Source of the DNA: Actinomadura rupiterrae
Lineage (GTDB): Bacteria; Actinomycetota; Actinomycetes; Streptosporangiales; Streptosporangiaceae
NCBI RefSeq assembly: GCF_024172125.1
Contig: NZ_JAMZEA010000017.1
Span: 124,001-188,000 of the forward strand
Reading direction: 5' to 3'
DNA length: 64,000 nucleotides
Notes under the pieces: generated by a model
Database searches by the model: none
What the model was told of the DNA's origin: nothing
The model's input: the letters and a program-made list of their open reading frames with translations, nothing else
Part shown: piece after piece, positions 8,209 to 15,679 of the stretch
Layout: each line of letters starts with the position of its first letter
How positions within the stretch are numbered: the first letter of the stretch is position 1
Made by a program: the position numbers and the translations under genes

Positions 8209-8317
8209 CGTCCCGAAATCCGTCCCGGAACCTGGCGTGGGATCGTCCCGGAACCGACCGTTTCCGGGACGGCTGATTGGGCATTTCGTGGGCACGATTA
8301 TGGGCATTTTCTGGGCG
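8209..8317 (+). repeat. Phased direct repeats upstream of the aaRS-ASCH cassette
   Basis: The leader of the next gene holds two repeat families. CGTCCCGGAAC lies at 8221-8231 and 8244-8254 (23 bp apart), with a shorter copy CGTCCCGAAA at 8209-8218 and an inverted copy (GTTTCCGGGACG) at 8260-8271. Then TGGGCA occurs at 8278, 8289 and 8301 and TGGGCG at 8312, steps of 11, 12 and 11 bases, about one helical turn each; the longer TGGGCATTT at 8278 and 8301 is again 23 bp apart. The last copy ends 20 bases before the ATG at 8338. This looks like a cooperative protein-binding array or iteron-like element. No known operator was recognised. Confidence 0.7.
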
Positions 8318-8337
8318 TGACGTGAGATGCTGAGAGC

Positions 8338-9300
8338 ATGACCCCTTCCAAGATCTCCCCGCCTGATCAGCAGGAGCGCCCCCTGCTGGAGCTGTTGGAG
8401 GAGATGCGAGCGGTCGTGCGGTACGGGCTGCCGGTCCACGCCGACCGCGCGGGCCCGCATCTGCTGGCGCTGCCCGCGGTTCGCTCCCGGGCCCTGGATC
8501 CGGGTGACCGGGTCAGCTTGGCCCGCGCGCTGGAGGCGGCCCTGCGCCAGGAGGTGGACCGGCTGCAGCACGAGCTGGCCCCCGCCGCCCGGCTGTTGCT
8601 GGGCACCGATCCCTCGACGGTGGGCGCGCGGCTGACCGTGCGGCGCGCGGCGGCCGCGGCGGCCAGCGGGTACGAGCTGCACCACTTCCGCAAGCGGATC
8701 GAGCCGAAGATCTGGAGCCTGCTGGTCGGGCAGCTCGGCCGCGCCGGGGACGCCTCGGCGGTGGTCGCGCCGGTCCTGCACCCCGCTCACCGGCCCCTGG
8801 TCCTGCCCGCCGACGTGTTCGCCTGGGAGGCCGTCGAGCACCAGCAGGCCCTGGCCGCCTTGTGGGGCGCGGTGTACCTGCTGCGCGCCGAGCTCCTGCG
8901 GATCGCCGCGCTGGTCAGCATGGACGCAGGCGAGGACGACCTGGTCGCGGCGGCAGCGGGCGCGTTGTGGCGCCACGCCCTAGTGCTGCACGCCACGGCC
9001 CGGTACCAGGCCGCCTACGGGCAGGTGCTCCTGCACGCTGTGGCCGACACCGCAGTCGACGCCGGGCCGCTGCTCGGCCCGGCTCAGATCGCCGCCGCGG
9101 CGGGGTGGACTCCGGAGCTGACGCCCGCCCAGGAGCTGCTCCTGATCGAGGCCGCCGCCCCCGAGGCCAGCCTGCTCGACTTCATGACCGCCCTGGCCTG
9201 CGCCCAGGGCGGCCCGCGGCTCATCGCGACCTGGCGACGGGCCCTGACCGGCCGTGCCCCCTGCGGGGCCGGCCCCGACAATGAGGAACCGCAAGCATGA
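8338..9300 (+). CDS. Predicted all-helical protein of unknown family
   Basis: A 320-residue Ala/Leu-rich protein with no motif I recognise. It has no signal peptide and no clear membrane segment; the composition suggests a stack of amphipathic helices throughout. Basic and acidic residues alternate, for example ARALEAALRQEVDRLQHEL around residues 62-80 and YELHHFRKRIEPKIW around 113-127. Its stop overlaps the start of the ATPase gene by ATGA (9297-9300), so the two products are probably made together and may interact. A phased repeat array lies directly upstream. It is the first gene of the three-gene cassette ending in the aaRS-ASCH fusion. It could be a scaffold, sensor or nucleic-acid-binding subunit; no function is assigned. 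Confidence 0.7.
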   Translation: MTPSKISPPDQQERPLLELLEEMRAVVRYGLPVHADRAGPHLLALPAVRSRALDPGDRVSLARALEAALRQEVDRLQHELAPAARLLLGTDPSTVGARLTVRRAAAAAASGYELHHFRKRIEPKIWSLLVGQLGRAGDASAVVAPVLHPAHRPLVLPADVFAWEAVEHQQALAALWGAVYLLRAELLRIAALVSMDAGEDDLVAAAAGALWRHALVLHATARYQAAYGQVLLHAVADTAVDAGPLLGPAQIAAAAGWTPELTPAQELLLIEAAAPEASLLDFMTALACAQGGPRLIATWRRALTGRAPCGAGPDNEEPQA

Positions 9301-9869
9301 GCCTGGACCAGCTGCTCAACCCCAACACCCCGCCGCGCCGGTACGTCATCACCGGCGGCCCGTCCTCGGGCAAGGAGGCGGTGTTCGACCTGCTCCACGA
9401 GATGGAGATCCCCTCGACCGAGGGTGAACCGGCGCGGGAGATCTACCGCAAGCACCGCGACCGGCTCGGCCGCCACCTGCAGGTCGGAGACCGGCAGGAG
9501 TACTCCCGCGACGTCCTTCACGCGTTCGTCGCCGAGTTCTGCGACCACAAGGCGGGCCTGCGGTTCTACAACCGCGGCATCCCCGACGGGTACGGGTGGG
9601 ACGCCTTCTTCGGCCTGCGCCCCTACCCCGAACTGGAGGAGGCCACCCGCCTCTACCGCTACGACGCGGTGTTCGTGCTGGACCCCCTGGACGACTTCGA
9701 CTCCGAAGACGACCTGGTGTGGGCCAAGGAACGCGAGATCCGCCGCGTCCACGAACTCATCGTGCAGGGCTACTACGACGCCGGCTACAAGCCGATCTTC
9801 GTGGCGGCCGACGAACCGCGCCGCCGGATCGACTTCATCTGCGCCCAGCTCCCCGTCCCCGCCATCTGA
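9297..9869 (+). CDS. P-loop ATPase/kinase-like protein (AAA_28/NadR-like)
   Basis: A 190-residue single-domain P-loop protein. The phosphate-binding loop is TGGPSSGKE (residues 19-27), followed by a middle region with FYNRGIPDGYGWDAFFG, where the family places a D-R/G substrate lid, and the strand YDAVFVLDPLDDF, a Walker-B-like element. The C-terminus has IREVHELIV and YKPIFVAADEPRRRIDFI, typical of the AAA_28/NadR-like kinase-ATPase family (reading here is RRVHELIVQGYYDAGYK). The residue after the Walker A lysine is Glu instead of the usual Ser/Thr that coordinates magnesium, so catalysis may be altered. The gene is translationally coupled to its upstream neighbour and is 20 bases before the aaRS-like gene. 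Small-molecule or nucleotide phosphorylation is possible; no substrate can be named. Confidence 0.75.
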   Translation: MSLDQLLNPNTPPRRYVITGGPSSGKEAVFDLLHEMEIPSTEGEPAREIYRKHRDRLGRHLQVGDRQEYSRDVLHAFVAEFCDHKAGLRFYNRGIPDGYGWDAFFGLRPYPELEEATRLYRYDAVFVLDPLDDFDSEDDLVWAKEREIRRVHELIVQGYYDAGYKPIFVAADEPRRRIDFICAQLPVPAI

Positions 9870-9889
9870 CCAGAAGGGCCCGATCCCTT

Positions 9890-11341
9890 ATGAGCAGCAA
9901 CGGCAGCAGCTTGGAGATCGTCAGCCCGAACAACGTCCTGGCCAACGCGATGCTCCGCAGCGTGGACATGGTCCGCCCGCGCCTGCAGGCCACCAATCCC
10001 GACCGGGTCGCGTTCTGCGTCGGCACCCAGATCAACGGCGCGCCCCACCTCGGCACCTCCCTGGTGCAGACGGCGGCGTTCCTGCTGGCCAAGCAGACCA
10101 AACGCGCCTTCGGCGTCGACACCATCGTCCGGTTCGGAGCCCTCGACAACGCCCCCTACGACGTCCGCCTCGACCCCGAGACCCACCACGCCTACCAGCA
10201 GACCTACTTCCACGCCCTGGGCGCCGACGGGGTGGAGGACCTGCTCGGCAAGTACTACCGGGCGATGTTCGACTCCCTGGCCGACGCGACCGGCGTCGAC
10301 TACGAGATCGAGACCTACACCGCCCAGCAGGCCGACCCCGCCTTCCGCCACGAGTTCCTGGCGACCCTGGGGCGGCTCGATCAGATCCGGTGGCCGCTCG
10401 CGCCCTCGCACGGCCAGGTCCACCTCCGGCTGCCCTGCCCGCAGTGCGGCTGGGCGGAGAAGCGGGCCGAGCGGACGAGGCTGCTGCGGGCCGGGTCGGG
10501 TGGCGCGGACTTCGCCGCGGTGTGCACCGATCACGGCGACTACGAGGTCGCGGTCACCGCCGACACCAGCGCCTACCTCGACCTGGCCACGCTGTACCGG
10601 AACCTCGTCAAGGAGCGCCTGGCCGTCCGCGACCACGTCACCTTGCCGGTGATGGTGAAGGGTGGCGACTGGGCGTACGGCTGCCAGCTGGTGGACGAGG
10701 CGTTCGCCCAGCTGCCCGGCCTGGCCCCGCCGCCCCGGGTCTTCACGCCGATGGTGCTCACAGACACCGGCGCGAAGCTGTCGAAGTCCCTGATCCGCGA
10801 CGGCAGGGTGGCGCCGCCGCCCGGCGCGCGCCCGTGGATGCTGGACGTCACCGACTGGGACGGCGACACCGACTCCTTCGTGGACGCGATGGTCTGGCTG
10901 GTCGGCCGGATGCTCGCCGACCCCAAGCACTTCTACCGCTCCTACACCACCGCCGAACTGGACAGGATCATGACCGGCCGACCCGCAACCACAACGACGC
11001 CCAGGGCGCGCGAGATGAACCTCTACCGCCGCTACTTCGACCTGGTCGCGGCCGGGACCAAGACGATCGAGGTCCGCGTCTGCTACCCCAACCTGCGCAC
11101 CCTGAAGGTTGGCGACCACATCCGGTTCGTGTGCGGCCGCGACGACGCCCTCACCAAGGTCAAGCGCGTCGCCCGGTACGCAACCTTCGAGGAGATGCTC
11201 GACACCGAAGGCCCCGAACGCGTCAACCCGACCAGCCCCCGCGACCAGCAACTCGCCAACATCCGCCGCATCTACGGCCCCGACAAAGAAGCCCTCGGCG
11301 TCCTGGCCATCGAGATCGAACTCCTCAACGCACCAGCCTGA
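9890..11341 (+). CDS. Class I aminoacyl-tRNA synthetase-like protein with C-terminal ASCH domain
   Basis: A 483-residue fusion. Residues 35-360 form a class I synthetase Rossmann core. The HIGH-type motif is GAPHLGT (50-56), a Zn-ribbon-like C183-x2-C186 ... C212-x2-H215 interrupts it, and the KMSKS-type loop is KLSKS (296-300). The layout is closest to class I LysRS-type enzymes, but the anticodon-binding domain is missing. In its place residues 374-480 form an ASCH domain (MNLYRRYFDLVAAGTKTIEV, then KVGDHIRFVCG), a PUA-like RNA-binding or N4-acetylcytidine-hydrolase fold. Aminoacyl-adenylate chemistry is implied; a free amino acid, tRNA or peptide could be the acceptor. I chose ATG 9890; an in-frame extension upstream lies inside the ATPase gene. 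A terminator follows. The architecture is unusual and is not a housekeeping synthetase. Confidence 0.8.
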   Translation: MSSNGSSLEIVSPNNVLANAMLRSVDMVRPRLQATNPDRVAFCVGTQINGAPHLGTSLVQTAAFLLAKQTKRAFGVDTIVRFGALDNAPYDVRLDPETHHAYQQTYFHALGADGVEDLLGKYYRAMFDSLADATGVDYEIETYTAQQADPAFRHEFLATLGRLDQIRWPLAPSHGQVHLRLPCPQCGWAEKRAERTRLLRAGSGGADFAAVCTDHGDYEVAVTADTSAYLDLATLYRNLVKERLAVRDHVTLPVMVKGGDWAYGCQLVDEAFAQLPGLAPPPRVFTPMVLTDTGAKLSKSLIRDGRVAPPPGARPWMLDVTDWDGDTDSFVDAMVWLVGRMLADPKHFYRSYTTAELDRIMTGRPATTTTPRAREMNLYRRYFDLVAAGTKTIEVRVCYPNLRTLKVGDHIRFVCGRDDALTKVKRVARYATFEEMLDTEGPERVNPTSPRDQQLANIRRIYGPDKEALGVLAIEIELLNAPA

Positions 11342-11363
11342 CCCGAACCCAGCACCCCCCGCA

Positions 11364-11396
11364 CGGCCCGCCCCCGACACCGACGGAGGCGGGCCG
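11364..11396 (+). terminator. Hairpin terminator after the aaRS-ASCH gene
   Basis: CGGCCCGCC at 11364-11372 pairs with GGCGGGCCG at 11388-11396. After a single mismatch the stem continues with CCG/CGG around a 7-base loop. It starts 22 bases after the stop codon. There is no long T run, as is common in actinomycetes. Confidence 0.7.
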
Positions 11397-11459
11397 CTTC
11401 ACTCCGACCATCCACCAAGATCATTCTCAGCGCCAACGGCTGTCCGCAGGTTCCCCACC

Positions 11460-11772
11460 CCCGGATGAGGCGAGCCGCGGTGGCCGCGGCGATGACGACC
11501 AGGCCGAGGAGGACGCCGCGCTGCAGCCCGAACCGGCGCGCCACCGTGGCGGCCAGCGGCGCGCACAACCCCATGGCCAGCGTGGGGACGGTCGTCAGCA
11601 GAGCCGCCCCGGTCGCCGACAGGCCCAGGTCGGCGCGGATGCGGTCGACGAGCGGGGACACCGCGGCGATCGCCGGCCGCAGGTTGGCCGCCGCCATGAA
11701 CATCGCCAGTCCCGCCATACCCAGGGTCGTCCTGCCGGGGGCCCGGCCGGGGCGCGAAGCGGTCGCTGTCAT
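11460..11772 (-). pseudogene. MFS transporter (CynX/cyanate-permease type), N-terminal remnant
   Basis: From ATG at 11770-11772 the minus strand encodes about 104 residues of an MFS transporter. The match begins LGMAGLAMFMAAANLRPAIA, with the family's NLRPA motif in helix 1, then the loop ATVARRFGLQRGV between helices 2 and 3. Similarity stops at about 11460 after VVIAAATAARLI; beyond that the frame enters unrelated sequence and the terminator of the aaRS-ASCH gene. The remaining nine or ten membrane helices are missing. The break marks a deletion or insertion that joined the accessory island to this locus. Its promoter and two palindromic operators survive and face the rrf2-type regulator. 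Confidence 0.8.
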
Positions 11773-11786
11773 GAGCTCCTCCGATG

Positions 11787-11846
11787 ATCTCGGACAACTT
11801 TTATCCGAGATATATCACAACTCGGACAGCAAGTGTCCGGGTTGTG
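11787..11846. promoter_or_regulatory. Two palindromic operators between MFS remnant and Rrf2 gene
   Basis: Palindrome 1 has ATCTCGGA (11787-11794) and TCCGAGAT (11804-11811), perfect 8-base arms. Palindrome 2 has CACAACTCGGACA (11816-11828) and TGTCCGGGTTGTG (11834-11846), matching at 12 of 13 positions. Both share the half-site CTCGGACA. Palindrome 2 ends at the TAGGCT -10 box (11847-11852) of the regulator gene and palindrome 1 lies 15 bases from the transporter ATG, so one regulator could silence both directions. Confidence 0.8.
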
Positions 11847-11859
11847 TAGGCTGGCGGCC

Positions 11860-12339
11860 ATGAAGCTGTCCAACGGGGTGGAATGGGCGCTGCACAGCTG
11901 CGTCACCCTCAGCCAGAGCCGCGCGCCCGTCCCCGCGGCCAGGCTCGCCGAACTGCACGGCACGCCCCCCGCCTACCTGGCCAAACACCTGCAGGCACTC
12001 TCGCGCGCCGGCATCGTCCGCTCCATCGCCGGACAGGTGGGCGGATACGAGCTGACCCGGCCCGCCGCCCAGATCACGGCACTGGAGGTGGTGCGGGCCA
12101 TCGACGGCGACCGGCCCGCCTACCGCTGCACCGAGATCCGGCAGAAGGGCCCGCTCGCCCTCCCGGCCGAACGATGCGAACGACCGTGCGCGATCGCCCG
12201 CGCCATGGCCGCCGCCGAACAGGCCTGGGCGGACGCCCTCAGCCAGGTCACCATCGCCGACCTCGCCACCCGCATCGACGCCGACAGCGACGGCACGGCG
12301 ATGGCCGCCGTCACCCGGTGGCTGGCCACCGTCCGCTAG
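11860..12339 (+). CDS. Rrf2-family transcriptional regulator
   Basis: A 159-residue Rrf2-family repressor. An N-terminal winged helix begins MKLSNGVEWALHSCV and includes LAELHGTPPAYLAKHLQAL and a wing ending GQVGGYELTRPA, the family signature. The central segment has cysteines at YRCTEI and ERCERPC (around residues 88-110), spaced like the sensing cysteines of NsrR/IscR-type members, although an Fe-S cluster is not proven. The ATG is 7 nt after TAGGCT and lacks a ribosome binding site, so it is probably leaderless. It is divergent from the sheared MFS gene, and the two palindromes between them are the expected operators. Its original target is largely gone. Confidence 0.88.
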   Translation: MKLSNGVEWALHSCVTLSQSRAPVPAARLAELHGTPPAYLAKHLQALSRAGIVRSIAGQVGGYELTRPAAQITALEVVRAIDGDRPAYRCTEIRQKGPLALPAERCERPCAIARAMAAAEQAWADALSQVTIADLATRIDADSDGTAMAAVTRWLATVR

Positions 12340-12534
12340 GGCTCGGCTCGCTGGTTAAAGGGCTTCCCACCTCGGAGGAATGACCTGCCATTGCACCTTC
12401 AGCGGTGCCTTCCACCCCGTCTGACCAGCGTCTTCGATGGGTAGGGCCGATTTCGCCGGTCTTGGTCACAAGACTGCTGCCGGGCGGACGGGTGGTTCGG
12501 CGGAGCACCGTTCCTCAAGGTCTGAAGGAGTGCC

Positions 12535-13440
12535 ATGCCGGACGTCTCGGAAATGATCGCGGATCTGGCCAAGGGCTTCGCCACCCCGAGCCGGGCGCCG
12601 ATCCTGCACACCCCGGACGAGTACGGGCTGGCGTACGAGGACATCACGTTCCCGTCGCAGGACGGCGTCCCGCTGGAGGCGTGGTGGATCCCGCGCCGGG
12701 GCTCGGACAAGCTGGTGATCGCCAACCACCCGATGCAGCTCAACCGCTACGGCGTGCCTTCGAACCTGCCGCAGTTCGCCATTCCGGGCGGCAACGACTT
12801 CGAGGTCAACTACGTGCCGGACTACAAGAACCTGCACGAGGCCGGCTACAACGTGCTGACCTACGACTCGCGCAACTTCGGGCACAGCGGCGCCGCCAAC
12901 GGCGGCCTCTTCACCTGGGGCCTGTACGAGTCCCGTGACGTGGTCGGGTCGATGAACTACGTCAAGTCCCGTCCCGACACCCGCGGCATGACCATCGGCC
13001 TGCTCAGCCGCTGCATGGGCGGCAACGCCACCTTCCGCGCGGTCAGCCGGTACCCCGAGCTGTTCGCGGACGTCCGCTGCATCGTCTCCCCGCAGCCGAT
13101 CGCGCCGCGCGCCATGGCCGAGCGCAACCTGGAGATGATGGGCGCCCCGGACAAGTTCGGCGACCTCGACCGGCAGTTCAAGATCGTCACCAGCTTCACG
13201 ATCGACCAGCTCTCGCCGCTGGAGTCCGCCGGGAACTGCCACATCCCGACCTTCATCACCCAGGTCCGCGACGACGTGCTGACCACGCCGTCCGACGTGC
13301 AGTCGATCTACGACGCCCTCCCGGTCGAGGACAAGAAGCTGTTCTGGATCGAGGGCAGCACCGCCCGCTGGGACGGCTACACCTACTTCGTCAAGCACCC
13401 CGAGCAGATGATCGACTGGTTCGACGAGCACACGAAATAG
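12535..13440 (+). CDS. Alpha/beta hydrolase with cysteine at the nucleophile elbow
   Basis: A 301-residue cytosolic alpha/beta hydrolase. After the strand KLVIANHPMQLNRYG (oxyanion region) comes NVLTYDSRNFGHSG and then the nucleophile elbow in GLLSRCMGGNA around residue 160. Cys takes the place of the usual Ser, as in dienelactone hydrolases. A later acidic residue in FITQVRDDVLT and a C-terminal histidine near YFVKHPEQM could complete the triad. It is preceded by a good ribosome binding site (GAAGGAG, 7 nt). The next gene, 44 bases downstream, encodes an F420-type nitroreductase, and the two are probably cotranscribed. Substrate unknown. Confidence 0.75.
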   Translation: MPDVSEMIADLAKGFATPSRAPILHTPDEYGLAYEDITFPSQDGVPLEAWWIPRRGSDKLVIANHPMQLNRYGVPSNLPQFAIPGGNDFEVNYVPDYKNLHEAGYNVLTYDSRNFGHSGAANGGLFTWGLYESRDVVGSMNYVKSRPDTRGMTIGLLSRCMGGNATFRAVSRYPELFADVRCIVSPQPIAPRAMAERNLEMMGAPDKFGDLDRQFKIVTSFTIDQLSPLESAGNCHIPTFITQVRDDVLTTPSDVQSIYDALPVEDKKLFWIEGSTARWDGYTYFVKHPEQMIDWFDEHTK

Positions 13441-13484
13441 CCGCCTGACCAACTGCCCCGGGACGTGGACGAGAGGAGTTCGAC

Positions 13485-13907
13485 ATGCCGAACGACTGGA
13501 ACGAGAAGGTCATCGCGGAGTTCCGGGCGAACGAGGGCAAGGTCGGCGGCCCCTTCGAGGGGGCTCCGATCGTCCTGCTGCACCACCGGGGCCGCAAAAC
13601 CCATCGCGAGTACGTCGCCCCGACGATGTACCTCCCGAACGAAACCGATCCCGACAGCATCTATGTCTTCGCCTCCAACGGGGGAGCGCCCACCGACCCG
13701 GCCTGGTACCTCAACCTGACCGCCGCCGGTGACGGCACCGTCGAGGTCGGCACCGAGACCTACGACGTGAGCGTGCACGAAGTGAAGGGCGCCGAGCGCG
13801 ACCGCATCTACGCCGTGCAGGCCCAGCGCTACCCGGGCTTCGCCGACTACGAGAGCAAGACCGCCGGAATCCGCACCATTCCCGTCCTCGAACTCAAGCG
13901 GAAATAG
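13485..13907 (+). CDS. Deazaflavin (F420)-dependent nitroreductase family protein
   Basis: A 140-residue protein of the Ddn/DUF385 split-barrel family. Members use reduced F420 to reduce nitro groups, quinones or enones. Diagnostic stretches are VLLHHRGRKTHREYVAP (residues 29-45) and DPAWYLNLTAAGDGTVEVG (72-90). The length is typical of single-domain members. GAGAGGAG lies 9-15 bases before the ATG. It follows the Cys-type alpha/beta hydrolase by 44 bases, suggesting a two-gene redox/hydrolysis unit. The substrate cannot be deduced. Confidence 0.88.
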   Translation: MPNDWNEKVIAEFRANEGKVGGPFEGAPIVLLHHRGRKTHREYVAPTMYLPNETDPDSIYVFASNGGAPTDPAWYLNLTAAGDGTVEVGTETYDVSVHEVKGAERDRIYAVQAQRYPGFADYESKTAGIRTIPVLELKRK

Positions 13908-14059
13908 TCCCGCTCTCCGCACGCCGTCCAGGGCATCGATCGCCAACCTCAACGCCGAGCTGGCAGGGCGAGGCGAGCGGCGAGTCCTGGGGCCGGGTGC
14001 TAACAGAGCGCTTACGTGGGTGTCGCAGCGGTGAAACGAACGCGGTCCAGCCTGCGGGC

Positions 14060-14992
14060 ATGACCGTCGAGCTGGAGTTCCGTGACGTCCATGGCTACCG
14101 GAGGGCGTTCCGGAGAGCGGGGGACGGCCCTGCGCTACTGCTGATCCACGGAATCGCCGACAGCTCGGAAACCTGGCTGCCGGTCTTCGACGAGTTAGCC
14201 AAGCGTTTCACGGTCATCGCACCGGACCTGCTCGGCCACGGAGCATCGGCCAAACCGCGCGCCGACTACGCCGTCGCCGCCTACGCCTGCGGGATGCGCG
14301 ACCTGCTGACCGTCCTGGGCGTCGACCGGGTGACGGTCGTCGGCCATTCCCTCGGCGGCGGCGTCGCCATGCAGTTCGCCTACCAGTTCCCCGAACGCTG
14401 CGAGCGGCTCGTCCTCGTCGCGAGCGCCGGGATGGGACCGCAGGTGCACCCGGTGTTCCGCCTGGCGTCCGCTCCCGGCGCCGGCCCCGGACTGCGCCTG
14501 CTGTCCAGCGCACCGATCCGCACCGCCGTCCTGAAGGCGGCTCCGCTGGCCAAACTGCTCGGCGCCGCGGGACTGGGCCCGGACTTCGACTACGCCCTCA
14601 CCCGGTACGCCCAGTTCGCCAACCCCACCGCCCGCCGCGCGTTCCTGCGGACGATCCGCGCGGCGGCCGACGTCCGCGGCCAGGCCATCACGATGCTCGA
14701 CCGCAGCTACCTGGCCGTCAACCTGCCCACGCTGATCATCTGGGGCACCCGCGACCGCATCATCCCCGCCGGCCACGCCGAGATCGCCCACCGATCCCTC
14801 ACCGGCAGCCGCCTGGAACTGTTCGAGGGCGCCGGCCACTTCCCCCACCACCACGACCCCACCCGCTTCGCCGACCTCCTCACCACCTTCATCACCACCA
14901 CCGCTCCCGGCATCTACAACCGCCGCACCTGGCAGAAGATCCTCCGCAAAGGCCACCCCCCGCCCTCCACCACCCCCTCCAGCGGCACCTGA
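14060..14992 (+). CDS. Alpha/beta fold hydrolase
   Basis: A 310-residue canonical alpha/beta hydrolase. The oxyanion HG motif is LLLIHGIAD (residues 31-39), the strand-4 motif is VIAPDLLGHGAS, and the nucleophile elbow is GHSLGGG (around 96-102). The catalytic aspartate is probably in LIIWGTRDRIIP and the histidine in EGAGHFPHHHDP, the standard triad. The cap region has Ala/Leu-rich helices. I start at the ATG at 14060, where homology begins; upstream in-frame codons reach 13997 but are Arg-rich and unlike the family. The last 20 residues are Pro/Thr-rich and poorly conserved. Carboxylesterase, haloperoxidase-like or menaquinone-type roles are all possible. Confidence 0.85.
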   Translation: MTVELEFRDVHGYRRAFRRAGDGPALLLIHGIADSSETWLPVFDELAKRFTVIAPDLLGHGASAKPRADYAVAAYACGMRDLLTVLGVDRVTVVGHSLGGGVAMQFAYQFPERCERLVLVASAGMGPQVHPVFRLASAPGAGPGLRLLSSAPIRTAVLKAAPLAKLLGAAGLGPDFDYALTRYAQFANPTARRAFLRTIRAAADVRGQAITMLDRSYLAVNLPTLIIWGTRDRIIPAGHAEIAHRSLTGSRLELFEGAGHFPHHHDPTRFADLLTTFITTTAPGIYNRRTWQKILRKGHPPPSTTPSSGT

Positions 14993-15029
14993 CCAGGATG
15001 CTGGACGCGGCAAAAGGAGCGAAGACGGG

Positions 15030-15575
15030 TCAGGCGTTGCTGCATGTTCGGGTGTGGAGGTGTCTGGCTGGAAGCTGAGGAGGGCGGGCGGGGAGGAGGG
15101 AATTGAGGGGGTAGTGGCATTTTTCTGCTACCCGGCAGGAGGCGTGGTTGTCGATGGCGTGGAGGAGGTCGAGCCGGGTCAGTGGCATCACGCGCTGCTC
15201 GCCGAATGCCCATCGGGATACGGCCTCAAGGGCACGAGGAGCGATGCCCTGGCCTCGGGTCTCGGCCGAGGTCCAGTAGCCCACTTCCGCTGAGGAAGCG
15301 GAGGTCTTCTTGAGGACGACGTGGCCGACCAGCCGTCCGGTCGGGGCATCCTGCAGGACGGCGAAGCTGAGGCGGGTGCGGTTGGCCCACGCGGCGTCCT
15401 GATCCCTGATCCATTGAGCGGCGTCCGCCTGGTCGGCCAAGGGGGTGGTCAGCTGGTCGCGCATGAGCGGGTCGCGGTGGGCCGCTGCGAGGGACGCCGC
15501 GTCCTCGGCGCGCCATGGACGCAGGAGCACCGCGGGGGCGCTCGCGGTCGGCTCCGCGGACAGGACGAGGTTCAT
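15030..15575 (-). CDS. GNAT-family N-acetyltransferase (RimJ/RimL type)
   Basis: A 181-residue GNAT acetyltransferase. The acetyl-CoA pyrophosphate loop is at TSAETRGQGIAPRAL, and the C-terminal DLLHAIDNHASCRVAEKCHYPL is the RimJ/L-type motif. It probably acetylates an N-terminus, an amino group on a small molecule or an antibiotic. The last about 25 residues (LLPARPPQLPARHLHTRTC) keep the usual HLH end but appear shortened compared with typical members, so the very C-terminus may have drifted. It lies tail-to-tail with the hydrolase ending at 14992. Confidence 0.85.
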   Translation of the reverse strand: MNLVLSAEPTASAPAVLLRPWRAEDAASLAAAHRDPLMRDQLTTPLADQADAAQWIRDQDAAWANRTRLSFAVLQDAPTGRLVGHVVLKKTSASSAEVGYWTSAETRGQGIAPRALEAVSRWAFGEQRVMPLTRLDLLHAIDNHASCRVAEKCHYPLNSLLPARPPQLPARHLHTRTCSNA

Positions 15576-15616
15576 GACGCTCCTTGCGATGTGTTGACGT
15601 CCTCACGGTTCGGGGT

Positions 15617-15659
15617 GCGAGCGTTCACGAAGGCGGTGTCAGGCTTCGTGAACGCTCGC
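15617..15659 (-). terminator. Strong hairpin downstream of the isochorismatase-like gene
   Basis: GCGAGCGTTCACGAAG (15617-15632) is perfectly complementary to CTTCGTGAACGCTCGC (15644-15659), giving a 16-bp stem with an 11-base loop. It lies 20 bases past the stop of the minus-strand gene ending at 15680 and upstream of the GNAT gene, so it probably ends transcription of the former. Confidence 0.75.
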
Positions 15660-15679
15660 CCGAGGCAGGAGCGGTCGGG

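Noticed and set aside
9424-11787. 787-codon plus-strand frame over the ATPase and aaRS-ASCH genes
   Set aside because: Arg/Pro/Thr-rich out-of-frame translation; the real frames carry the Walker A, HIGH and KLSKS motifs.
12380-12424. 14-codon ORF (MTCHCTFSGAFHPV) after a GGAGGA box
   Set aside because: The box is only 1 base from the ATG, and there is no support for a peptide gene.
13997-14059. Upstream extension of the alpha/beta hydrolase
   Set aside because: The 21 extra residues are unlike the family; homology begins at the ATG at 14060.
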